In this document: positions 33,511 to 38,994 of the stretch, piece by piece | Layout: every line of letters begins with the position of its first letter | Position numbering within the stretch: the first letter of the stretch is position 1 | DNA from: an uncultured Oscillospiraceae bacterium | Lineage (GTDB): Bacteria > Bacillota > Clostridia > Oscillospirales > Acutalibacteraceae | DNA length: 38,994 nt | Assembly: GCA_900545655.1 (NCBI GenBank) | Contig: UQZY01000020.1 | Coordinates: forward strand, 1-38,994 | Direction of reading: 5' to 3' | The notes under the pieces: generated by a model | Told to the model about the DNA's origin: nothing | Seen by the model: the letters and a program-made list of their open reading frames with translations, nothing else | Database searches by the model: none | Translations under genes and position numbers: made by a program

Positions 33511-35874
33511 ATGACACTTAAAGAGCTTGGTATCGGTAAAACTGCAAGGATTATTTCTGTTGGCGGAGCGGGTGCGCTCCGTCAACATTTCCTTGATATG
33601 GGTGTTATACCCGGTGTTTTTGTAACTCTTGAGAAGTACGCGCCAATGGGAGACCCCATGGAACTGCGTATTCACGATTATGAGCTTACGCTCAGACTCA
33701 GCGACGCCGCTAAGATAGAGGTGGAGGAGCTTGACGGGAATGAAAACGGTACGGCTTCCGACAAGTTTTCGGAAAACTCCGAGGAAAGGGTCGGTCATTC
33801 ACCGCATCCCGGATACGGCGAGGGCGGTGTGTTTCATGATAAGTCGAGTGAGAACCCGCTGCCGAAAGGCACCGTTCTGACTTTCGCCCTTGCGGGTAAT
33901 CAAAACTGCGGTAAGACTACACTTTTCAATGAGCTTACCGGCTCCAATCAGCACGTGGGAAATTTCCCGGGAGTCACGGTTGAGCAGAAAAGCGGTCCCA
34001 TGAAGGGCTATCCCGAAACGAAGGTAATTGATCTTCCCGGTATTTATTCACTCTCACCGTATACCGCCGAGGAACTTGTTTCGCGCAGATTCATAATTGA
34101 CGAGAAGCCTACCGGTATCATAAATATCGTAGACGCAACGAATATCGAAAGAAATCTTTACCTGACTCTCCAGCTCATGGAGCTTGGTATACCCATGGTT
34201 CTTGCGCTGAACATGATGGATGAGGTCAGGGGCAACGGAGGCTCCGTGCATATCAACGACATGGAGCGTATACTCGGTATTCCCGTCATACCTATCTCAG
34301 CCGCAAAGGGAGAGGGTATTGAAGAGGTTATGAGTCACGCCGTGCACGTTGCACAGTACCGCGAGTTTGAAGGGCGTACAGACTTCTGTGACGACACAAA
34401 GAACGGCAATGCGGTTCGCAGATGCCTTAACGGAATAGAGCACCTTATAGAGGACCACGCAGAGGCTGCGGGAATTCCGCTTCACTTTGCGGCATCGAAA
34501 CTTCTTGAGGGTGATGAGCGTGTGCTTGAAGCTCTCAAACTCTCTCAAAATGAAAAAGAGATGATAGAGCATATCGTTCTCCAGCTTGAGGAGGAGAGAG
34601 GCCTTGACCGCGCGGCTGCCATAGCAGATATGCGTTTTTCGTTTATTGAGTATCTCTGTGAAAACTCGGTTGTAAAGCCTCACGAGAGTAAGGAGCATAT
34701 TCGCAGCAGAAAGATAGACAGTATTCTCACGGGCAAATACACAGCCATACCGTGCTTCATACTTATTATGGCGGCTGTTTTTTTCCTGACCTTCAATGTC
34801 TTGGGAAAGGCACTTCAGCAGCTTTTGGATCTCGGCATATCTTCGCTAACGACTGCGGTAGACACTCTGCTCACAACAACCGGAGTAAATCCCATAATTC
34901 ACTCGCTTGTCATAGACGGTATATTCGCAGGCTGCGGAAGTGTTTTGAGCTTCATACCCATAATCGTTATCCTGTTTTTCTTCCTGTCGATTCTTGAAGA
35001 CAGCGGTTATATGGCTCGTATAGCCTTTGTCATGGATAAACCTCTCCGTAAGATTGGTCTTTCGGGAAGGTCAATCGTGCCCATGTTAATAGGCTTCGGC
35101 TGTACTGTACCCGCTGTTATGGCGAGCAGAACACTGCCGTCGGAGCGTGACAGAAAGATGACCATAATGCTGACTCCGTTTATGAGCTGCACGGCAAAGC
35201 TTCCTATCTACGGCTTCTTCGCAGATGCGTTTTTTCCGAAGTACAGCGGACTTATCATGGTGGGTCTTTACTTCACAGGTATACTTGTCGGCATACTTGT
35301 TGCCGTTATTTCAAATAAAACGGCCTTCAAGGGTAAGGCTGTTCCGTTTGTTATGGAGCTTCCGAATTACAGAATGCCCGGTGCGAAGAATGTATTGCAT
35401 CTTCTTTGGGACAAGGCAAAGGACTTTCTCCAGAGAGCCTTTACAATCATACTTCTTGCGTCCGTTGTTGTATGGCTGCTTCAAACCTTTGATTTCAGCT
35501 TCAATGTAGTTGATGACTCAAAAAACAGTATGCTTGCCATAATTGCAGGCGGAATTGCTCCGGTGTTCAAGCCGCTCGGCTTTGGTAACTGGCAGACGGT
35601 TACGGCTCTGATAGCAGGCTTTATTGCAAAGGAGAGTGTTGTTTCGACACTTACTGTTCTTTTCGGAGAAGCGGGTGTCCTGTCGGTGCTTACACCTCTT
35701 GCAACCGCGTCACTTCTTGTTTTCTGTTTGCTGTATACGCCTTGTATTGCGGCTATCGCCTCCATAAAGAGAGAACTCGGCGGAAAGTGGGCGTTTGGTG
35801 TAGTTGTACTGCAATGTACCATAGCATGGATTTGTGCGGCGCTTGTAAAGCTTGTGGGAATGCTTATCATATAA
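33511..35874 (+). CDS. feoB: FeoA-FeoB fusion, ferrous iron transporter
   Basis: This 787-residue protein carries an N-terminal FeoA (SH3-like) domain (residues 1-75, with GDPMELRIHDYELTLR), a flexible linker (76-125), then FeoB. The GTPase has G1 GNQNCGKT (129-136), G2 in PGVTVE, G3 DLPG (174-177), G4 NMMD and G5 SAAKG. From about residue 420 there are two gate-type membrane blocks, including EDSGYMARIAF, GFGCTVPAVMASRT, SCTAKLPIYG and the C-terminal YTPCIAA. It imports Fe(II) across the inner membrane. FeoA is usually a separate protein. The start has AAGGTG 10 bases upstream. No palindromic iron box lies upstream of this copy. Confidence 0.96.
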   Translation: MTLKELGIGKTARIISVGGAGALRQHFLDMGVIPGVFVTLEKYAPMGDPMELRIHDYELTLRLSDAAKIEVEELDGNENGTASDKFSENSEERVGHSPHPGYGEGGVFHDKSSENPLPKGTVLTFALAGNQNCGKTTLFNELTGSNQHVGNFPGVTVEQKSGPMKGYPETKVIDLPGIYSLSPYTAEELVSRRFIIDEKPTGIINIVDATNIERNLYLTLQLMELGIPMVLALNMMDEVRGNGGSVHINDMERILGIPVIPISAAKGEGIEEVMSHAVHVAQYREFEGRTDFCDDTKNGNAVRRCLNGIEHLIEDHAEAAGIPLHFAASKLLEGDERVLEALKLSQNEKEMIEHIVLQLEEERGLDRAAAIADMRFSFIEYLCENSVVKPHESKEHIRSRKIDSILTGKYTAIPCFILIMAAVFFLTFNVLGKALQQLLDLGISSLTTAVDTLLTTTGVNPIIHSLVIDGIFAGCGSVLSFIPIIVILFFFLSILEDSGYMARIAFVMDKPLRKIGLSGRSIVPMLIGFGCTVPAVMASRTLPSERDRKMTIMLTPFMSCTAKLPIYGFFADAFFPKYSGLIMVGLYFTGILVGILVAVISNKTAFKGKAVPFVMELPNYRMPGAKNVLHLLWDKAKDFLQRAFTIILLASVVVWLLQTFDFSFNVVDDSKNSMLAIIAGGIAPVFKPLGFGNWQTVTALIAGFIAKESVVSTLTVLFGEAGVLSVLTPLATASLLVFCLLYTPCIAAIASIKRELGGKWAFGVVVLQCTIAWICAALVKLVGMLII

Positions 35875-35900
35875 CTGAAAATATTATAATAATGTTTAGT

Positions 35901-36010
35901 TTTTAGAATATCTCATAAGGATACTTATGTTTTAGAATATATAATAAAGATATTTGTGTTTTAGCATATAGCACAATGATATCCATGTTTTAGAATATTG
36001 CATAATCAGA
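35901..36010 (+). repeat. 29-bp tandem repeat between the two feo systems
   Basis: TTTTAGAATAT (once TTTTAGCATAT) recurs at 35901, 35930, 35959 and 35988, an exact 29-bp period. Units share the rest of the sequence partly (CATAA-n-GATA-n-TTATG). The fourth unit decays into the hairpin at 36010. A weaker copy may start at 35872. It lies in the first part of a 365-bp region without genes. Confidence 0.9.
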
Positions 36011-36034
36011 CCGGTTAGTTTTCGCTAACCGGTT
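36010..36034 (+). promoter_or_regulatory. GGTTAG-N6-CTAACC palindrome, copy 1 (also a hairpin)
   Basis: GGTTAG (36013-36018) and CTAACC (36025-36030) with a 6-base spacer, extended to a 9-bp perfect stem (ACCGGTTAG/CTAACCGGT). It directly follows the 29-bp repeats. It may act as an operator or as a weak terminator for the first feo gene. Confidence 0.65.
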
Positions 36035-36047
36035 GTTTATTATGACG

Positions 36048-36074
36048 AAAGTTGAGCAACCGTTCAACTTTTTT
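36048..36074 (+). terminator. Rho-independent terminator between the feo operons
   Basis: AAAGTTGA (36048-36055) pairs with TCAACTTT (36064-36071) around an 8-nt loop, and the T tract continues to 36074. Confidence 0.6.
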
Positions 36075-36085
36075 GAATTTTTTTC

Positions 36086-36118
36086 TTGACTTTTTGATTC
36101 AAAAGTGTTTTTTTATAT
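36086..36118 (+). promoter_or_regulatory. Probable promoter of the second feo operon
   Basis: TTGACT (36086-36091) and an AT-rich TTATAT (36113-36118). The spacing of 21 is too long for a standard promoter, so the exact -10 is unsure. The next palindrome starts only 5 bases later, a typical repressor position. Confidence 0.4.
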
Positions 36119-36122
36119 ATGG

Positions 36123-36140
36123 AGTTAGCAAACACTAACT
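36123..36140 (+). promoter_or_regulatory. AGTTAG-N6-CTAACT palindrome, copy 2
   Basis: A perfect 6+6+6 inverted repeat immediately downstream of the probable -10. It is the first of three copies at exact 35-bp steps. The half site GTTAG resembles that of DtxR/IdeR-type iron regulators. Confidence 0.7.
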
Positions 36141-36157
36141 TGATTTAAAGAAGAAGT

Positions 36158-36175
36158 GGTTAGTGCTTTCTAACC
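36158..36175 (+). promoter_or_regulatory. GGTTAG-N6-CTAACC palindrome, copy 3
   Basis: A perfect inverted repeat 35 bp after copy 2. It is followed by GTCTTTTTT, so as RNA it could also form a small terminator-like hairpin. Confidence 0.7.
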
Positions 36176-36192
36176 GTCTTTTTTAATCCATT

Positions 36193-36210
36193 GGTTAGCC
36201 AATGCTAACC
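36193..36210 (+). promoter_or_regulatory. GGTTAG-N6-CTAACC palindrome, copy 4
   Basis: A perfect inverted repeat 35 bp after copy 3 and 30 bp before the feoA start. It overlaps a second palindrome, CATTGG (36189-36194) with CCAATG (36199-36204), so two mutually exclusive hairpins are possible in RNA. Confidence 0.7.
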
Positions 36211-36239
36211 GATGAAAGCAATACGGATGGGGGCTTTGT

Positions 36240-36452
36240 ATGATGCCACTTGCTCTTATTGACCCCGGTGAGAAGAATATCATAAAAAAGATAGGCGGCT
36301 CACCCGAGGTAAAGAAGCATCTTGAAAATCTCGGCTTTGTCGTCGGCGGTGACGTTACCGTTGTGACTTCACTCGGAGGAAACGTAATCGTAAACGTCAA
36401 GGAGTCGAGAGTTGCCATCAGTGAAGAGATGGCAAGAAAAATTATGGTTTGA
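36240..36452 (+). CDS. feoA: FeoA-domain protein, first of the second feo operon
   Basis: The 70-residue protein is a single FeoA SH3-like domain (KIGGSPEVKKHLENLGFVVGGDVTVV, shown as two parts: KIGG-KHLENLGF and GGDVTVV; ends VAISEEMARKIMV). FeoA proteins bind FeoB and modulate iron uptake. Two adjacent ATGs (36240, 36243) are possible. The ribosome binding site is a G run (GGGGG) about 6 bases upstream. It lacks the GDPMEV-type loop present in the next FeoA, so the two are distinct subtypes. Both precede feoB in one operon. Confidence 0.9.
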   Translation: MMPLALIDPGEKNIIKKIGGSPEVKKHLENLGFVVGGDVTVVTSLGGNVIVNVKESRVAISEEMARKIMV

Positions 36453-36483
36453 TTTTGTATTAAAAGTGTAAGGAGGATTCAGC

Positions 36484-36705
36484 GTGAAAACACTCAGAGA
36501 AATTGAGATAGGCGGTACTGCCAAGGTAAAAAAGCTTCACGGTGAAGGCGCTGTAAAGCGCCGTATTATGGACATGGGAATCACTAAGGGCACTGAGGTA
36601 ACCGTTCGCAAGGTTGCTCCTCTGGGAGATCCTATGGAGGTGACGGTTAGAGGGTACGAGCTTTCGCTTCGTAAGGCTGACACGGAAATGATTGAGGTTG
36701 AATAA
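36484..36705 (+). CDS. feoA: Second FeoA-domain protein
   Basis: This 73-residue protein begins at GTG with AAGGAGG upstream. It has the full FeoA signature: RRIMDMGITKGTEV, then APLGDPMEVTVRGYELSLRK and a C-terminal MIEVE. It resembles the FeoA domain fused to FeoB in the upstream system more than its direct neighbour does. It lies 31 bp after the first feoA and 11 bp before feoB, so the three are co-transcribed. Confidence 0.95.
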   Translation: MKTLREIEIGGTAKVKKLHGEGAVKRRIMDMGITKGTEVTVRKVAPLGDPMEVTVRGYELSLRKADTEMIEVE

Positions 36706-36716
36706 GGAGGAAGCAT

Positions 36717-38994
36717 ATGGATTTACGAATTGCTCTTGCAGGTAACCCGAACTCCGGTAAGACCACATTGTTTAATGCTCTTACAGGCTCAAATCAGTTC
36801 GTGGGCAACTGGCCCGGTGTTACCGTAGAAAAAAAGGAAGGAAAGCTTAAAAAGCATGAAGGAGTAACAATCACCGACCTTCCCGGTATTTACTCACTTT
36901 CACCGTATACACTCGAAGAGGTTGTTGCGCGTAATTACTTGATAGGTGAGCGTCCGGATGCTATACTTAACATCATTGACGGCACTAATCTTGAGAGAAA
37001 CCTTTATCTTACAACACAACTGACCGAGCTTGGAATTCCGGTTGTTGTTGCCATCAACATGATGGACGTTGTCGAAAAGAACGGCGACAAGATAAACACA
37101 AAGGAGCTTTCCCGTCAGCTCGGCTGTAAAATAGTTGAGATCTCGGCTTTAAAGGAAAAGGGTGTTATGGATGCCGCCGAGGAGGCAATCGAGGCGGCGA
37201 AAAACGGAAAGACCGTTCCAATGCACACCTTTTCGGGCCCTGTTGAGCATGCTATAGCTCATATTGAGGAAGCGACGCTTCACGACCTTCCGGAAGAGCA
37301 GCAAAGATGGTACGCAATAAAGATTTTTGAACGTGATGACAAGGTTCTTGAAACGCTTAAGCTTCCCGAGGGTATCAAAACACATATCGAAAAGGATATT
37401 TGCGATGCGGAAAAGGAACTTGATGATGATGCTGAGTCAATCATCACAAATGAAAGGTACGTATACATCGCCGAGGTAATCAAGGCCTGCTATAAGAAAA
37501 AGAATAAGGGTGAGCTGTCGACATCCGATAAAATTGACAGGGTTGTTACAAACAGGTGGCTCGGTCTTCCCATCTTTGCTCTTATCATGTTTCTTGTTTA
37601 CTATATCTCCATGATGACGGTCGGAAGCTTTGCGACCGACTGGGCAAATGACGGAGTGTTCGGAGACGGATGGCATCTGCTCGGCATAGGCTCGTCCGCT
37701 TATGAAAAAGCTTCAGAAAACTACGGTGACACCGACCGGATTCTCGAAGCGTTTATCGGGGAGTACGGAAGCGACGAAATTTCCGAGGCGATAGATCTTG
37801 AGTCCGATGACTATGACGAGGCAAAAGCAAAGAGCGCACTTGAGACTCTCGTTAAGGAAACGCCGGAGGACGCAAGCGTAACTTATGAGACGGAGGATGA
37901 GGAAACCTTAAAGGTTACGAAGCATCCGGGTACTAAGAAGGCGGCGCTTAAGACGGCTGTTGCCGAATACCTTAATACCGATTATAAAGAGGGCTACGGT
38001 GCGCCGGATACCTCTGCATACGGTGTATGGGTTCCGGGTATTCCGGTTCTTATAGGCAACGCCTTTGAAAAGACAAATGTTGCTCCGTGGGTGAGCGGAC
38101 TGGTGCTTGACGGTATCGTTGCCGGTGTAGGTGCGGTTCTCGGCTTTGTCCCGCAGATGCTCGTGCTTTTCTTCCTGCTTGCATTCCTTGAAGCGTGCGG
38201 ATATATGGCACGTATTGCGTTTGTTCTCGACCGTGTTTTCCGTAAATTCGGTCTTTCCGGTAAATCCTTTATTCCCATGCTTATAGGCACGGGTTGCGGT
38301 GTTCCGGGTATTATGGCATCACGAACCATTGAAAATGAGCGTGACCGCCGCATGACTATCATGACTACGACATTCATTCCCTGCGGAGCAAAGGTTCCGT
38401 TTATCGGTATGATTGCCGGCGCAATTTTCGGAGGCTCGGCACTTGTTGCCACGTCCGCGTATTTTGTGGGTATGGCGGCTATCATAGTATCGGGTATCAT
38501 GCTTAAGAAAACAAAGATGTTTGCGGGCGACCCCGCTCCGTTTGTAATGGAGCTTCCCGCTTATCATATGCCGACACTTAAGAATGTTCTTCGTTCCATG
38601 TGGGAGCGCGGCTGGTCATTCATCAAGAAGGCGGGAACTATCATCCTCCTTTCGACAATCCTTGTATGGTTCACATCCTACTTCGGAGTTGTTGACGGAA
38701 CCTTCCGTATGCTTTCGGAGGACGAGCTTGATCTTTCACTTCTCGCTGTTGTCGGAAATGCTATCGCATGGATCTTCAAGCCTCTCGGCTGGGGTACATG
38801 GCAGGCGGCGGTTGCGTCTATTACGGGTCTTGTGGCAAAAGAGAATATCGTCGGTACGATGGGTATCCTTTACGGTGCCGGCGGAGACGTGTACTCAAAT
38901 CTTGCAGAGGCATTCACAAAGGTCAGCGGATATTCCTTCCTTGTGTTTAACCTTCTTTGCGCTCCGTGCTTTGCGGCAATCGGCGCTATCAAGC
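36717..38994 (+). CDS. feoB: FeoB ferrous iron transporter, second copy (cut by window end)
   Basis: The frame is open from ATG 36717 (GGAGG 7 bases upstream) to the last base, 759 codons without a stop. The GTPase domain has G1 GNPNSGKT, PGVTVE, DLPG, NMMD and SALK. The helical spacer is followed by the first membrane helix (about 280-302). Then comes an extended polar loop (about 305-435) rich in Asp and Glu, where FeoB proteins usually have about 50 residues. The core follows: EACGYMARIAF, GTGCGVPGIMASRT, PCGAKVPF. The C-terminal helices lie at the edge and end in APCFAAIGAIK. It differs clearly from the fused FeoB upstream (ERDRRMTIM versus ERDRKMTIM, PCGAK versus SCTAK), so the two are separate subtypes and not a recent duplication. 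Confidence 0.96.
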   Translation, partial: MDLRIALAGNPNSGKTTLFNALTGSNQFVGNWPGVTVEKKEGKLKKHEGVTITDLPGIYSLSPYTLEEVVARNYLIGERPDAILNIIDGTNLERNLYLTTQLTELGIPVVVAINMMDVVEKNGDKINTKELSRQLGCKIVEISALKEKGVMDAAEEAIEAAKNGKTVPMHTFSGPVEHAIAHIEEATLHDLPEEQQRWYAIKIFERDDKVLETLKLPEGIKTHIEKDICDAEKELDDDAESIITNERYVYIAEVIKACYKKKNKGELSTSDKIDRVVTNRWLGLPIFALIMFLVYYISMMTVGSFATDWANDGVFGDGWHLLGIGSSAYEKASENYGDTDRILEAFIGEYGSDEISEAIDLESDDYDEAKAKSALETLVKETPEDASVTYETEDEETLKVTKHPGTKKAALKTAVAEYLNTDYKEGYGAPDTSAYGVWVPGIPVLIGNAFEKTNVAPWVSGLVLDGIVAGVGAVLGFVPQMLVLFFLLAFLEACGYMARIAFVLDRVFRKFGLSGKSFIPMLIGTGCGVPGIMASRTIENERDRRMTIMTTTFIPCGAKVPFIGMIAGAIFGGSALVATSAYFVGMAAIIVSGIMLKKTKMFAGDPAPFVMELPAYHMPTLKNVLRSMWERGWSFIKKAGTIILLSTILVWFTSYFGVVDGTFRMLSEDELDLSLLAVVGNAIAWIFKPLGWGTWQAAVASITGLVAKENIVGTMGILYGAGGDVYSNLAEAFTKVSGYSFLVFNLLCAPCFAAIGAIK

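Noticed and set aside
35901..36000. 29-bp repeats as a CRISPR remnant
   Set aside because: There are no unique spacers of 30 bp or more, units are degenerate and no cas gene is present.
37994..38500. 168-codon minus-strand frame
   Set aside because: It is a shadow of feoB coding sequence with no own signals.

Overview
The window reads as chromosomal housekeeping DNA of a low-to-mid GC Gram-positive anaerobe of the class Clostridia (Ruminococcaceae/Oscillospiraceae-like). The evidence is the ylmE-sepF-divIVA-lspA-rluD division neighbourhood, a split transketolase, a CD1871A-type CXXC protein next to a NapH-like ferredoxin and a TlpA lipoprotein, HypA, tandem Feo iron transporters, and consistent GGAGG-type ribosome binding sites. 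I see no phage, insertion sequence, CRISPR array or rRNA. Apart from one two-component system, every gene is on the + strand.

Layout. 1-1900: end of an ABC exporter (ATPase, permease). 2018-6342: a class B penicillin-binding protein and alaS. 6430-8629: a HIT protein and comEC. 8807-13144: DNA/RNA maturation genes in near-continuous overlap (holA interrupted by an in-frame TAG, rnmV, cca, a DUF896 protein, miaA). 13146-18207: an HlyD-like membrane protein and the division/envelope cluster (yggS, sepF, divIVA, lspA, rluD). 18223-20024: transketolase halves. 20226-20301: tRNA-Pro(CGG). 20365-24269: a two-component system (minus strand) divergent from a thiol/Fe-S redox operon. 24460-25298: hypA and a DUF4430 lipoprotein. 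25534-31888: argF, carA and a carB-dapF fusion behind an ArgR-type operator. 32054-33452: thyA, folA. 33511-38994: two adjacent ferrous iron systems, a FeoA-FeoB fusion and then feoA, feoA, feoB, separated by 365 bp carrying tandem repeats and a phased array of palindromes.

Most unusual items. (1) A 1392-residue carbamoyl-phosphate synthase large chain fused to a diaminopimelate-epimerase-fold domain. That domain departs from the canonical active site: the first catalytic Cys is Ala, with a Cys three residues later, and two conserved Asn/Asp positions are swapped. The CarB half also has a six-cysteine insert. (2) Four GTTAG-N6-CTAAC palindromes upstream of the second feo operon, three of them spaced exactly 35 bp. 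(3) holA cut by one amber codon at a domain boundary. (4) Recurrent short tandem duplications: 30 bp x5 in comEC, 36 bp x4-5 in rnmV, ~22 bp x3 over the carB-dapF stop codon, 29 bp x~3.8 between the feo operons. (5) Two genes whose Shine-Dalgarno lies inside the hairpin of the preceding terminator.

Coordinates, motifs and spacings were read by eye from the sequence. Family assignments rest on motif recognition without database searches.
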